NCBI GenBank assembly: GCA_963782465.1 | Contig: CAWAJR010000007.1 | Coordinates: 390,815 to 454,814 of the forward strand | DNA: 64,000 nt | Origin: JAODBJ01 sp963782465 | Lineage (GTDB): Bacteria; Actinomycetota; Acidimicrobiia; IMCC26256; PALSA-610 | Direction: 5' to 3' | Shown: positions 50,363-62,494 of the stretch, in pieces | How the letters are laid out: every line of letters starts with the position of its first letter | Position numbering within the stretch: position 1 is the stretch's first letter | Made by a program: the position numbers and the translations under genes | Notes under the pieces: generated by a model | What the model was told of the DNA's origin: nothing | What the model saw: the letters and a program-made list of their open reading frames with translations, nothing else | Databases searched by the model: none

Positions 50363-51414
50363 GTGTCTCGGCGGAGGCGGTTGCTGCAACGCGTTGAGAT
50401 CCGGCGGGCGTCGATGCACGGTCACGATGTGGCGTTCCGTACCGGTGGGACCGGTCCGGTGATCCTGTTCGTGCATGGCATGGCCGGCAGTTCCTCGACG
50501 TGGCGTCGCGTGATACCGGCATTGGCGGAACACTTGACAGTCGTGGCTCCGGACCTGCCGGGCCACGGAGCCTCGGCGAAACCGCGCAGCGATTACTCCT
50601 TGGGTGCTCTGGCCGACAGTCTGCGCGGTCTGCTTACCGTGTTGGGGCACGAGCGGGCGACGCTGGTCGGCCGGTCGCTGGGGGCGGTGTCGCCATGCAG
50701 TTCGCCTACCAGTTCCCCGAGCGCTGCGAACGGCTCGTGTTGGTGTCGAGCGGTGGCCTCGGCGAAGACGTGAATCCGTTGCTGCGCGCGTTGTCGCTGC
50801 CGGGTGCCGAGTACCTGCTCGCGCCGGGATGCAACCGATGGGCCGCGACGCCGGCGCGACGGTCGTTCGCTCGCTGCACCGTTTCGGTGTACGGCCGGGC
50901 CCGCAGTTCGCTGATGTCTGGGACAGCTACGCGTCGCTTACCGACGGCGAAACACGCGCCGCATTCATGCAGACGCTGCGGTCCGTTGTCGACCCTGCCG
51001 GTCAACGAGTGAGCGCGACGGACCGGCTCTACCTCGCAGGCGACGTGCCGACGCTCATTGTGTGGGGAGCCAACGACCACATCCTCCCCGCGCACCAGGC
51101 GCACGCGACTCACGCGGCGATTCCCGGCAGCCCGGCTCGAAATCTTCGAAGGCGTCGGGCACTACCCCAACTGCGAAGACCCCGAGCGGTTCGTCAAGGT
51201 TGTCGAGGACTTCATGACCTCGACAACACCCGCCGCAGTCTCGACGCCACGCTGGCGCGAACTCCTGCTCCGAAACACTCGCGTCGGGCGGCTCAATGAG
51301 GAACGCGACAGCTATTCGCCACGTCCGCGATCGCCCGGCCGGACACGCGCACCCGGCCACCCGTACCAGTCGGCCGCGCCTCGAGCTGAAGACAGCGCAA
51401 GCCCACCGGCATGA
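50363..51414 (+). pseudogene. Alpha/beta hydrolase, broken by three frameshifts
   Basis: The fold can be followed through four frames. The first (50363 to about 50690) has V-I-L-F-V-H-G-M-A-G-S-S-S-T-W and the nucleophile elbow L-V-G-R-S-L-G. The second (to about 50850) has M-Q-F-A-Y-Q-F-P-E-R-C-E-R-L-V-L-V-S-S-G-G-L-G. The third (to about 51130) has the Asp segment P-T-L-I-V-W-G-A-N-D-H-I-L-P. The last has the His segment I-F-E-G-V-G-H-Y-P-N-C-E-D-P-E-R-F and a tail to 51414. All three triad residues (Ser, Asp, His) are intact, so either errors or recent decay explain the breaks. The substrate is unknown. Confidence 0.8.
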
Positions 51415-51695
51415 CACGAACACCAGGTAGGGTCGAAAACGTGGACGCCGACTCGCCTGACCCAACACCAGGCGACACCCCGGTCAGCAGAGGGTTCTTG
51501 TCCGACCGGCCCGAACGCCGAACCTTCGAGTCGGTCTTCGCGCGTCTTGTTGCGACCGCAGGCATCGTGGGAGTTGGCACTGCTCTCGGCGCGATCCTTA
51601 TCGCCGCCAACGTTGCCGGCTGGATCACTGGCCTCGCCGTGTCCATCGTGACCGTGGCACTCGCCGCGATGCTGTGGCGCTCACGGCGGCTCTGA
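51411..51695 (+). CDS. Small membrane protein, hypothetical
   Basis: 94 residues; ATG 51411 overlaps the hydrolase stop (ATGA), or GTG 51441 may be used. A hydrophilic lead (T-F-E-S-V-F-A-R-L) precedes two hydrophobic helices (V-A-T-A-G-I-V-G-V-G-T-A-L-G-A-I-L-I-A-A and W-I-T-G-L-A-V-S-I-V-T-V-A-L-A-A-M-L) and ends with W-R-S-R-R-L. No family is recognised. Translational coupling to the hydrolase suggests a shared operon. Confidence 0.6.
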   Translation: MTRTPGRVENVDADSPDPTPGDTPVSRGFLSDRPERRTFESVFARLVATAGIVGVGTALGAILIAANVAGWITGLAVSIVTVALAAMLWRSRRL

Positions 51696-52018
51696 CAGGC
51701 TCGGCGCCACCGGCGACTCGCCGACGCGGTCACCGCTGCCGCCGCTGACACGCGGACGCGAGCCGAACGTGCGCCCCCGTTGACGCGCGATGGAGAAGCC
51801 AGAACGTGTGTCCCTGAAGTGCCTACTTGAGAGTTTGGGTTGGCGTTGCGGTTGGTCCGTAGCGTCTCGAGGTCCTTGCGGGGTCGCTCACGATGTGCCT
51901 GCTGCCGGCGCTCTGGGGCCGGTTGGCTTCCGAACGATGAGCGTCCCGTGAGGGTCTCGCCGCGGTGTGGCTCGAAAGAGGAACGTGCACGACAGAAGGG
52001 GGCTGTCGCGAGTTCCGT
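51696..52018. other. 323-bp gap left of the IS3 element
   Basis: No convincing gene, hairpin or repeat was seen. It is probably a remnant of the sequence interrupted by the insertion. Confidence 0.4.
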
Positions 52019-52039
52019 TGACTCTTTGGGTTGAGAGTC

Positions 52040-52899
52040 TCAGGCCGCGAGCGCGGGCTGGAGGAGTGTTTCATATTCGATGGGTGTGAGCTTTCCGAGC
52101 ACGCGTTGACGGCGTCGGCGGTGGTAGGTCCGCTCGATCCAGACGATGATCGCGAGACGTAGTTCGTCGCGCGTTGGCCAGCGTTTCCGGTCGGGGACGT
52201 TCTTCTGGAGCAGCGAGAAGAACGATTCCATCGCGGCGTTGTCACCACACGCGCCGACACGGCCCATCGAGCCGATCAGTTCGTGGTTGCGCAATGTCCG
52301 CACGAACGCATGCGAGCGGAACTGCCCAGATCGGAGTGCACGATCGTGCCCTCCGGGGACCGCAACGCGATCGCGTTGCGGAGCGCGGAAACGGCGAGCG
52401 CGGCGGTCATTCGGGCGTCGATCGAGTAGCCGACGATCCGGTTCGAGCAGACGTCTTTGATCGCACAGAGGTAGAGCTTGCCTTCACCGGTCGCGTGTTC
52501 GGTGATGTCGGTCAGCCACACGACGTTCAACGCCGGCGCCGAGAACTCGCGTGCAACGAGGTCGTCGTGCACCGGCGGGCCCGCCTTGCGGGCGAGGCCA
52601 CGCCGCTTCGCGAACACCGACCAGATCAGCTGTTGCGAGCACAGCCGCCACACGCGACGTTCGCTGGCGTGCACGCCGACACGTTGCAGCTCGTCAGCGA
52701 TGAACCGGTAACCGAACGCGGGGTCGTCGTGATGGATGTCCAACGCCGCGTTGATGACGTGCGCGTCGTCCCAGTCGCGATCGGTGACCGGCTGGCGTTT
52801 CCATCGGTAGAACGCCTGCTTCGAGAACCCCAGCACCCGGCAGGTCACCGCGACGGGGACCCCGTCGGCGGCAAGTTCAAGGACCAGCGGGTACATCAT
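52040..52899 (-). pseudogene. IS3 transposase OrfB (rve integrase domain), one-base frameshift
   Basis: ATG 52899 overlaps the OrfA stop (ATGA). The first frame has the HTH-like G-F-S-K-Q-A-F-Y-R-W, Y-R-F-I-A-D-E-L, and the catalytic W-L-T-D-I-T-E and V-H-S-D-L-G. Near 52320 the frame shifts; the second frame has H-A-F-V-R-T-L-R-N-H-E-L-I and the catalytic Glu in N-A-A-M-E-S-F-F-S-L-L-Q-K. One missing G after gatctggg restores D-L-G-Q-F-R-S-H-A-F. The D-D-E triad is otherwise complete. Confidence 0.88.
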
Positions 52900-53181
52900 T
52901 TTGGGAGCGTCTCGCGAGCGAAGAACGCCGCCGCGCGGCGCAGGATCTCGTTCTCCTGCTCTAACGCACGGTTCCGTTTCTTCAGCTCGCGCAGCTCTGC
53001 CGACTCCGCGCTGGTCGTGCCCGGCCGGACGCCGTCTTCGACGTCGGCAAGCTTTGAGCCAGCGGTGCAGGGATGCTTCGGAGATCCCGAAGTCCTTCGC
53101 GATCTGCGTCAACGGCGCCTCGCCCTTGCGGGCGACCGCGACCACATCGCGACGGAACTCGAGAGGGAATGCCTTCGGCAC
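52896..53181 (-). pseudogene. IS3 transposase OrfA, one-base insertion
   Basis: It starts M-P-K-A-F-P-L-E-F-R-R-D-V-V-A-V-A-R with an HTH (L-T-Q-I-A-K-D-F-G-I-S-E-A-S-L-H-R-W-L-K). After L-K the current frame becomes Arg-rich. Removing one A from caaagctt (about 53050) restores L-A-D-V-E-D-G-V...K-R-N-R-A-L-E-Q-E-N-E-I-L-R-R-A-A-A-F-F-A-R-E, a normal IS3 leucine zipper, ending at TGA 52896-52898. Confidence 0.85.
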
Positions 53182-53228
53182 GTGAACATCCTTCCAGTGA
53201 GGACCAAATCCTCACACGTCAGGAGTCA

Positions 53229-53505
53229 ACCGAAGCGACAGCAGTCCCAAGCGACAGCAGTCCCGCCTGATTCCCAAACGGTCTGCGCGTTGTTCTTAGG
53301 TTTGGAGCTGTTCGACGACTCCAATCGACGAGTCAGGCGGGTATGCGGTAGAGGGCCTTGTGGGCGCACATCGCGTCTGGGCTCGACGGGCGACGTTCGC
53401 AGTCGTAAAGTCGGCCCTGATCTCTGAGATATTGATCGGCGCCCCGGACCCCGGTGACCGAGCCCCAATTTTGCGCAGCTTGATCGCGGCGGAGGCTCGA
53501 GCACG
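53229..53505. other. Gap between IS3 and the arginine deiminase cluster
   Basis: 277 bp without a recognised gene. GGAGG at about 53490 lies 10-12 bp before ATG 53506 and may be its ribosome binding site. No promoter motif stands out. Confidence 0.35.
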
Positions 53506-54297
53506 ATGGGAGAAGGTCCGGCGACTCCGTCGCTTCGCTCGTTGAGCGCAGTGGCCGATATCGGGCACGGCGTACGAGCTGATGGCTGGGCGGGGGACCG
53601 CGTCGCTGGCTACGAGCCACGGTTGCGGCGGTCCGCGCCGCGAGTGGTGATCGCCGGGTGTCCGGGGGCGGGAAAAGGGACCCAAGGGACTCGGTTGGCA
53701 TGCCGCCTCGGCGTGCAGCATTTGTCGACGGGTGAGCTGTTGCGAGACGCGATCGCGATTCAGTCTTCGCTCGGTCGTGCGGTGGAACGTCTTGTTCGCG
53801 CGGGGCGATTGGTGCCGACGGGCTTGATCGTCGCGATCGTGGAATCGAATCTCGACACGAGTGGCTACGTCCTCGACGGTTTTCCGCGCACCGTTGTGCA
53901 AGCTGAGGCGTTGTTCGAGCGCGATGTCCTCGTCCCGAACGTCACGATCGAGATCGTGGTGCCGATGGACATCGCGCTCGCCCGCTTGGTCGCCCGCGGC
54001 CGCACCGATGACGACCCCGGCGTGGCTCGTGACCGTCTGGCCGTCTACGAGGCCGAGACACTCCCGGCTCTCGCGCTGCTCGAGCGTCGGGCACTGCTTG
54101 TACGCGTCGACGGCGACGACCTGCCTGCCGTCGTGGAACAGCGCGTGATGCAGGCCTTCTTACGCGCCCGCCGATCCAACGAGACAGGGTCGACCGCGAA
54201 CCTTCGGGCAGTCACCTCCGAGCGCGACCACTCAACGGTTTCCACCGCCGGCGTTGGCGAAGCAGGACGACTTGCGAGACAAGCCGAACGTCAGTGA
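53506..54297 (+). CDS. Adenylate kinase-like nucleoside monophosphate kinase
   Basis: 263 residues from ATG 53506; the first about 45 residues are outside the fold, so a later start such as a GTG in R-V-V-I-A-G is possible. The P-loop G-C-P-G-A-G-K-G-T-Q is at 51-60. Next come the NMP-binding L-S-T-G-E-L-L-R-D-A and V-P-T-G-L-I-V, the D-G-F-P-R-T motif, and R-G-R-T-D-D-D-P near a short LID without a zinc-binding Cys set. It interconverts AMP + ATP and 2 ADP in the canonical reaction. It is shorter and more divergent than the housekeeping enzyme. It precedes an ADP-consuming arginine deiminase operon, so a role in balancing adenylates there is plausible. Confidence 0.85.
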   Translation: MGEGPATPSLRSLSAVADIGHGVRADGWAGDRVAGYEPRLRRSAPRVVIAGCPGAGKGTQGTRLACRLGVQHLSTGELLRDAIAIQSSLGRAVERLVRAGRLVPTGLIVAIVESNLDTSGYVLDGFPRTVVQAEALFERDVLVPNVTIEIVVPMDIALARLVARGRTDDDPGVARDRLAVYEAETLPALALLERRALLVRVDGDDLPAVVEQRVMQAFLRARRSNETGSTANLRAVTSERDHSTVSTAGVGEAGRLARQAERQ

Positions 54298-54501
54298 CAC
54301 ACCTGAAGACGACGTGACTCGCCGCGCAAGGATTCCGGTCTCATGGACAGGCTCGGAATCGAGTTCGCGCGCGATCGGTCCCTTTTCCTGCGGCGCGTTA
54401 TGCCTCTGAGCCCATGGGACCAAGGACTCCGCAAGCTGTTCGCTCCTTAGAAATAGCCCTACGAGAAACGCGGTCGACCGCGAACCCCAATCTGAACGAA
54501 G
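54298..54501 (+). promoter_or_regulatory. Leader region of the arginine deiminase operon
   Basis: 204 bp upstream of the antiporter gene. It contains GGGACCAAGGACTCC at 54416-54430, a weak match (10 of 14 core positions) to the DosR-type hypoxia box GGGACTWWAGTCCC. There is also aaggtgag (54499-54506), which serves as ribosome binding site for a TTG start at 54511. Regulation by oxygen or acid is an inference from the pathway. Confidence 0.3.
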
Positions 54502-55971
54502 GTGAGTCCTTTGACGATCGCTGAATCCCCTCCGTCCTCGAGCCCGACCGGGCCTCCTGGTGGGGGTGGGCCTCCCGACCCGGCGATGTCGGCTCGCAAC
54601 GGGCAGAAGGCTCACGCCTTGGGCCTGACGTCTGCGACGGGTCTGGTCATCGGCAGCATCGTGGGGACCGGTGTGTTCACGATGCCGGCGGTGGTGGCCG
54701 GGGCCGGGACGATGGGAATCCTGGTTCTCGCGCTGATCGCGGTCGGGGCGATGCTGTTGGCGGTGTTGTTCGGCCAGCTCACGAAGAGGGTCCCGAACAG
54801 CGACGGCGGGCTCTACGCCTACTCTCGCCATGAGTTCGGCGATTTCGCGGGCTACCTGGTCGGCTGGTGCTATTGGATCCAAACCTGGGCCGGCAACGCG
54901 GCGATCGTGTCGTCGTGGGTGTTCTATGTGGACGCCCTGTTCGGCTTCAAACATCCCGCCGGGTTGGAGAACTGGGCTATTGCCCTGGTGGGCTTGTGGG
55001 TGCCGGCGGCCATCAACCTGGCCGGGGTACGCCAGATGGCCTGGTTCCAGAACGTCACCGTCGTCCTCAAGTTCCTGCCCCTTCTTTTCGTCGGCGTGAT
55101 CGGATGGTTCTTCGTCACGAGCGCCCACTTCGGAGCGTTCAACGCTTCGGGGGGCAGCCTGTACAGCGGCATTGGGATCGCCGCCGGGGTGGCGCTGTTC
55201 TCCTTCATCGGTGTTGAGGCCGCGGCGGTAACGGCGAAGCGGGTGAAGAACCCGGGCGTCAACGTCGGACGCGCTTCGCTGATCGGCACCGCGCTCAGCG
55301 CCGTGCTCTATGTGCTGGTGACAGCCGCGGTGATGGGTCTCGTCGCCCATGGCACCCTGGTCAAGACGGGTTCGCCGTTCGTCAACGCGTTCCAGACGAT
55401 GTTCCCGCATGAGTCCTGGGCGCCGAAGTTCATCGCCGCGGTCGCGGTCATCTCGGGAATCGGGGCGCTCAACGGTTGGACGCTGATCGTCACCGAGACG
55501 TCAAGGGCCATCGCCCAGGACGACTTGTTCCCCAGGCCGTTCGCCTGGGTCGACCGCAACGGCACGGCCTGGTTCGGCATCGTGATCGGAACGATCCTGC
55601 CGTCGCTGCTCATGTTGTGGCGTTACGAGTCCAGCTCCGGGCTGACGATCTTCACCTACCTCGTCGACCTCACCGTGGTGACGGTGGCAATCCCATACTT
55701 CATGTCGGCCATCGCCCAACTCACCTACCTGGTGTCGCGCCGTCGGCGGGTGTCTGGCTGGCTGTTGGCTCGCGACCTGAGTGTCGCCGGGACCAGCGTC
55801 CTGTTCTCGATGTGGGTGACGTTCGCGTCCGGCTACCAGGTCGTCTACCAGGCGCTGGTGGTGATCTTGGCCGGGCTAGTCCTGTACGCCTTCTTGAACG
55901 CCCGCCGCGAACGTCTTGGTGAGACCCCCGAACCGGTCGATAACCCGGCACCCCAGCCGACACTCACGTGA
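54502..55971 (+). CDS. arcD: APC-family amino acid antiporter, ArcD-like (arginine/ornithine)
   Basis: 489 residues from GTG 54502; TTG 54511 fits the ribosome binding site aaggtgag better and would remove three residues. After a Pro-rich lead there are about 12 membrane helices. The first carries the APC substrate motif G-S-I-V-G-T-G-V-F-T-M-P, followed by R-V-P-N-S-D-G-G-L-Y-A-Y-S-R and S-F-I-G-V-E-A-A-A-V-T-A-K-R-V-K-N-P. These fit the basic amino acid/polyamine antiporter branch (ArcD/YdgI). Position directly before arcA-arcB-arcC supports arginine uptake in exchange for ornithine. Confidence 0.88.
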   Translation: MSPLTIAESPPSSSPTGPPGGGGPPDPAMSARNGQKAHALGLTSATGLVIGSIVGTGVFTMPAVVAGAGTMGILVLALIAVGAMLLAVLFGQLTKRVPNSDGGLYAYSRHEFGDFAGYLVGWCYWIQTWAGNAAIVSSWVFYVDALFGFKHPAGLENWAIALVGLWVPAAINLAGVRQMAWFQNVTVVLKFLPLLFVGVIGWFFVTSAHFGAFNASGGSLYSGIGIAAGVALFSFIGVEAAAVTAKRVKNPGVNVGRASLIGTALSAVLYVLVTAAVMGLVAHGTLVKTGSPFVNAFQTMFPHESWAPKFIAAVAVISGIGALNGWTLIVTETSRAIAQDDLFPRPFAWVDRNGTAWFGIVIGTILPSLLMLWRYESSSGLTIFTYLVDLTVVTVAIPYFMSAIAQLTYLVSRRRRVSGWLLARDLSVAGTSVLFSMWVTFASGYQVVYQALVVILAGLVLYAFLNARRERLGETPEPVDNPAPQPTLT

Positions 55972-56032
55972 CGGACGCGCGATGGCCTCAGACGCAACGG
56001 ACGTCACACGCAGGTCGCAGAGAGGAATGAAG

Positions 56033-57253
56033 ATGACCTTCAACGTCGGTTCCGAGGTCGGCCGACTCCGCCAGGCCATCGTGCATCGACCGGGGCTGGA
56101 GCTGTCCCGGCTCACCCCGGACAACATCGAGTCGCTCCTCTTCGACGATGTGGTGTGGGCCTCCAAGGCCAAGGAGGAGCACGACGCGTTCGCCGAAGCG
56201 CTGCGCATGCGGGGCGTCGCTGTGCACTACTACGGCCAACTTCTCGCCGAAACGCTCGAACTTCCTGCCGGTCGAACGTTCGTGCTGGACCGGCTCTGCA
56301 CTCCGCAGATTCTCGGGCGGTCCCTGGTCGACCCGGTGCGCCGCCTGTTCGAGGACCAAGACGCCAAGACGCTGGCCGAGGCCCTCATCGGCGGGATCCT
56401 CAAAGCGGACCTGCACCCGCTGCACGCACACAGCTTGAAATGGAACATGCTCAAGGCCGACGACTTCATCCTCCCCCCGCTCCCCAACCATCTCTTCCAG
56501 CGAGACAACTCGTGCTGGATCTACGGCGGAGTGACCATCAACCCCATGGCCATGCCGGCCCGCCAACGCGAATCTCTGCACACCCGGGCCATCTACCAGC
56601 ACCATCCGCTCTTCGCCGACGGCGACTTCGTGACCTACTACGGAGGCGAGGACATCACCTACCAGCCAGCCACCATCGAAGGCGGCGACGTGCATGTGAT
56701 CGGCCACGACGCGGTCCTGATCGGAATGGGGGAACGCACGACACCGATGGCCATCGAATCAGTGGCCCACGCTCTGTTCGACAACGGCCAAGCGACCAAG
56801 GTCGTGGCGATCGAACTGCCGCACAGTCACGCGTTCATGCACCTCGACACCGTCATGTCGATGGTTGATGTGGGCACCTTCATCCTCTACCCCTACTTCG
56901 ACCGCCACCTGCGCAGCTGGACGATCTCACCAGGCGACAATCCGGGCGACCTGTCGATCTCGCGCAACCACAGCCTGTGGGACACCTTGGCCGAGATCCT
57001 CGAGGTCCCCGAGATCACCATTTTGACCACCGACGAGGACGTACGAGCCGCGGAACGCGAGCAGTGGGACGACGGCACCAACTTCCTCGCGGTTGCCCCG
57101 GGCGTTGTCATGGGCTACGAACGCAACGTCGCCACCAACACCATGTTGCGCAAGCGCGGCATCGAGGTCATCGACATCGGCGGCAGCGAGCTCGGCCGCG
57201 GTCGCGGCGGACCCCGCTGCATGACCTGCCCGCTCGAACGTGACCCGGCATGA
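56033..57253 (+). CDS. arcA: Arginine deiminase
   Basis: 406 residues. ATG 56033 was chosen because gagagga (56020-56026) is correctly spaced from it; ATGs at 56027 and 55982 are alternatives. It has the family motifs V-H-R-P-G-L-E-L, F-Q-R-D-N-S-C-W-I-Y-G-G, I-E-G-G-D-V-H-V-I-G, H-A-F-M-H-L-D-T-V, and the C-terminal catalytic Cys C396 in G-G-P-R-C-M-T-C-P-L-E-R-D. It hydrolyses arginine to citrulline and ammonia in the cytoplasm, the first step of the deiminase pathway, and the ammonia buffers acid. The stop overlaps the arcB start (ATGA). Confidence 0.96.
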   Translation: MTFNVGSEVGRLRQAIVHRPGLELSRLTPDNIESLLFDDVVWASKAKEEHDAFAEALRMRGVAVHYYGQLLAETLELPAGRTFVLDRLCTPQILGRSLVDPVRRLFEDQDAKTLAEALIGGILKADLHPLHAHSLKWNMLKADDFILPPLPNHLFQRDNSCWIYGGVTINPMAMPARQRESLHTRAIYQHHPLFADGDFVTYYGGEDITYQPATIEGGDVHVIGHDAVLIGMGERTTPMAIESVAHALFDNGQATKVVAIELPHSHAFMHLDTVMSMVDVGTFILYPYFDRHLRSWTISPGDNPGDLSISRNHSLWDTLAEILEVPEITILTTDEDVRAAEREQWDDGTNFLAVAPGVVMGYERNVATNTMLRKRGIEVIDIGGSELGRGRGGPRCMTCPLERDPA

Positions 57254-58281
57254 CCAGCGCGACAGTTGCAGAGACCCCCGCGAGCCACCCTCTGCACGGC
57301 CGGAGCCTGCTCAAAGAGATCGACCTCACCAAGGAGGAGTTCCTCTCCCTGATCGATCTCGCCGCTGCACTCCGGATCGAGAAGCGCAGCGCGACGGAGC
57401 GTCAGCGGATGGTCGGACGCAACATCGCCCTGATCTTCGAGAAGGCATCGACCCGTACCCGCTGCGCGTTCGAGGTCGGTGCATACGACCAAGGGGCGCA
57501 CGTCACCTACCTCGGCCCCGAAGGCAGCCACATCGGCGTCGGCGAAACCATCAAAGACACGGCGCGGGTACTCGGCCGGATGTTCGACGGAATCGAGTAC
57601 CGAGGTTTCTCCCAAGACTCTGTCGAGACACTGGCCCAATACAGCGGGGTCCCGGTCTGGAACGGACTCACCGACCAATGGCATCCCACCCAGATGCTGG
57701 CCGACATCCTGACGATGCGCGACCACACCGACAAACCGCTCGAACAGGTGGCCTTCTGCTACCTGGGCGACGCCCGCAACAACACCGCCAACTCGCTGCT
57801 CGTCACCGGCGCCCTTGTCGGCACGGACGTGCGAATCGCGGCGCCCAAAGATCTGTGGCCCTCGCCTGAGGTTCAGGCGATCGCCGCTCAGCTGGCGGCG
57901 CGCTCGGGAGCACGCATACACGTCGGTGACGAAGTCGATCAAGGCGTTCGCGGCGCCGACTTCGTCTACACCGATGTCTGGGTCTCGATGGGGGAGCCTG
58001 TCTCGGAGTGGAAGGACAGGATCGACCAGCTGCTGCCGTACCAGGTCAACGCGGCCACGATGCAAGCGACTGAGAACCCGGATGTGAAGTTCATGCACTG
58101 CCTACCGGCGCTGCACAACACCGACACCGATCTCGGCCGCAAGATCTCGGCCGAGTACCACCTGGACGCGTTGGAAGTCACTGAAGAGGTCTTCGAGTCG
58201 CCGGCCAGCATCGTCTTCGACGAGGCCGAGAACCGGCTCCACACCATCAAGGCCGCCATGGTCGCGTCCATCGGGGACTGA
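57250..58281 (+). CDS. arcB: Catabolic ornithine carbamoyltransferase
   Basis: 343 residues. Carbamoyl-phosphate binding S-T-R-T-R (in F-E-K-A-S-T-R-T-R-C-A-F-E), D-Q-W-H-P-T-Q-M-L-A-D, the ornithine loop M-H-C-L-P-A-L-H-N, and V-F-D-E-A-E-N-R-L-H-T-I-K-A are all present. The genomic position and length (slightly longer than anabolic ArgF) suit the catabolic enzyme. It phosphorolyses citrulline to ornithine and carbamoyl phosphate. It is translationally coupled to arcA and separated from arcC by one base. Confidence 0.96.
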   Translation: MTSATVAETPASHPLHGRSLLKEIDLTKEEFLSLIDLAAALRIEKRSATERQRMVGRNIALIFEKASTRTRCAFEVGAYDQGAHVTYLGPEGSHIGVGETIKDTARVLGRMFDGIEYRGFSQDSVETLAQYSGVPVWNGLTDQWHPTQMLADILTMRDHTDKPLEQVAFCYLGDARNNTANSLLVTGALVGTDVRIAAPKDLWPSPEVQAIAAQLAARSGARIHVGDEVDQGVRGADFVYTDVWVSMGEPVSEWKDRIDQLLPYQVNAATMQATENPDVKFMHCLPALHNTDTDLGRKISAEYHLDALEVTEEVFESPASIVFDEAENRLHTIKAAMVASIGD

Positions 58282-58282
58282 G

Positions 58283-59236
58283 ATGCGGCTTGTGGTGGCC
58301 GTCGGCGGCAACGCCCTCCTGGAGCGAGGCGAGGTACCGCTGGCCGAGATCCAGGAGAAGCACGTCGAGGTGGCCGTCAACGCTCTGGCCCCGCTGGCGT
58401 TCGATCACGACCTGGTGATTACCCACGGCAACGGGCCGCAAGTCGGGCTGTTGGCGAACGAAAGCGCGTCCGATCCGGTCCTGCCGCATCCGTATCCACT
58501 CGACGTGCTCGGCGCCCAAACCCAAGGGATGATCGGCTACTTCCTCCTCCAATCGTTCGAGAACGCACTGCCCGGCCGCCAGGTCGTGAGCATGGTCTGT
58601 CAGACAGAGGTCGCCGCAGACGACCCGGCCTTTCTCAGTCCCACCAAGTTCGTCGGGCCGCAATACAGCAAGGCGGAAGGCCACCGCCTGGCCAAGCTGC
58701 GGAGCTGGCAGGTCCGACTCGACGGTGCCGCATGGCGCCGGGTGGTCGCTTCCCCCGAACCGCTCTCCATCGTCGAACTGGCAACGATCCGTACGCTCCT
58801 CGCAGACTGCGCCATCGTCATCTGTGCCGGCGGTGGCGGAATCCCGGTCATCCGCGCCACGGATGGGCGCCTTCGAGGAACAGAAGCGGTCGTCGACAAG
58901 GACCGCACCGCCGCGCTGCTCGCCCGCGATCTCGACGCCGATGCCCTGCTGATCCTCACCGACGTTGACAACGTCGAAGCCGACTTCGGTACCACCGCCG
59001 CCCGTCCCATCGGGCGCGCCACACCAGAGGCGATGCGCGCCAAGGTGTTCCCCGCCGGTTCGATGGGCCCCAAGATCGACGCAGCCTGCCGCTTCGTGGA
59101 AGCCACCGGCAGACCAGCCATGATCGGCAGCCTCGACGAAGCGGCCGACCTGCTGGCGGGGACACGCGGCACGATCATCGAAGCGGCCCGGCCGTCGACG
59201 CCCCGGTCGGCATCGCCCTCCCGACCTGAAGACTGA
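58283..59236 (+). CDS. arcC: Carbamate kinase
   Basis: 317 residues, ATG 1 bp after the arcB stop. Amino-acid-kinase fold motifs: V-V-A-V-G-G-N-A-L-L, T-H-G-N-G-P-Q-V-G-L-L, Q-T-Q-G-M-I-G-Y, C-A-G-G-G-G-I-P-V, V-V-D-K-D-R-T-A-A-L-L-A, L-T-D-V-D-N-V and F-P-A-G-S-M-G-P-K-I-D-A-A. It transfers phosphate from carbamoyl phosphate to ADP, giving ATP, CO2 and NH3. This is the energy-yielding step of the pathway. A proton-pumping ATPase follows 93 bp later. Confidence 0.96.
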   Translation: MRLVVAVGGNALLERGEVPLAEIQEKHVEVAVNALAPLAFDHDLVITHGNGPQVGLLANESASDPVLPHPYPLDVLGAQTQGMIGYFLLQSFENALPGRQVVSMVCQTEVAADDPAFLSPTKFVGPQYSKAEGHRLAKLRSWQVRLDGAAWRRVVASPEPLSIVELATIRTLLADCAIVICAGGGGIPVIRATDGRLRGTEAVVDKDRTAALLARDLDADALLILTDVDNVEADFGTTAARPIGRATPEAMRAKVFPAGSMGPKIDAACRFVEATGRPAMIGSLDEAADLLAGTRGTIIEAARPSTPRSASPSRPED

Positions 59237-59329
59237 CGCCGTGGAGACGGTAGGCGTGCCGTACCACCTGGACCAGTTCATCCCGGGCTTCGACGTCGGC
59301 GTACCGAACTGGACGTGGGGTGACTGTCG

Positions 59330-61876
<2,547 letters not shown>

Positions 61877-62452
61877 GCTGCCTCCGGTTCCCGGACGGGT
61901 GACCTGAGTTGTGATCACGCGGGCCCTGTGGGTTCGGCAACGACGCTCCGTTCGGGTCCCGTCAGGTTGAGGCGACGCGTGACGCCGATCGACCTCCCGA
62001 CGGGTGCGTTCTCGCCGCTGAATTCGTGGCCCGCTCGGGTCACGCAGCGGCATGCGCATACCCGCGTCGCGGCCGTCGTCCCGCCCCGTATGGGCTCCGA
62101 CCTGCGCCGTTGCCGCGATGCTACAAAACGATTTGCGCTCACGAATTTGATTACAACATCGCGGCGTTTGACCCACGCTTTGCCGAAGATCGGTGTCACC
62201 GGTGTGTTGAAACGGCACGTCGATGCTGGAGTCGAGCGACAGACCGCCTGAGCCCGAGACGAACGCAACCCTCCCCGCGGGCGTAGGTCCCTCGGGCAGT
62301 GTCGGCGCAGTCTCGAACGGAGCTTCAGCGGCCGCGGTTCCCAGCCGAGGTACGGCACGAGCGCGCTCGCCGCCGACTTCGACACTATGAGCAACAGCCG
62401 CGGCACTACGCAATGCGCACCTTGTCTCTTGCGATCGCCGCTCGAGGCTGGT
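61877..62452. other. About 575 bp without a recognised gene
   Basis: A plus-strand frame (61928-62251) and long antisense frames are open but have no family character or ribosome binding site. A lower-GC stretch at about 62115-62165 (acaaaacgatttgcgctcacgaatttgattac) stands out. It may be an old insertion scar. Confidence 0.4.
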
Positions 62453-62481
62453 GAAGGTGGGGGTCGGGACCTTCCACCTTC
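62453..62481 (-). terminator. Possible terminator of the right-end minus-strand operon
   Basis: gaaggtgg (62453-62460) and ccaccttc (62474-62481) form a perfect 8-bp stem with a 13-nt loop, 13 bp beyond the stop of the gene ending at 62495. Confidence 0.5.
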
Positions 62482-62494
62482 CTCGCGCCGCCCG

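Larger units (their letters stand above)
52019..53228 (-). mobile_element. IS3-family insertion sequence (about 1.2 kb)
   Basis: The element carries orfA and orfB on the minus strand. Terminal inverted repeats are short but clear: TGACTC at 52019-52024 and GAGTCA at 53223-53228 (GTTGACTC/GAGTCAAC if one pair of outer bases is included). The TG...CA ends are typical of IS3. No target duplication is visible (tccgt left, accga right), which suggests an old insertion or rearranged flanks. Both reading frames carry a one-base indel. Confidence 0.8.

Noticed and set aside
52014..53233. Target-site duplication around the IS3 copy
   Set aside because: Flanks tccgt and accga do not match in direct orientation; only the inverted terminal repeats are supported.
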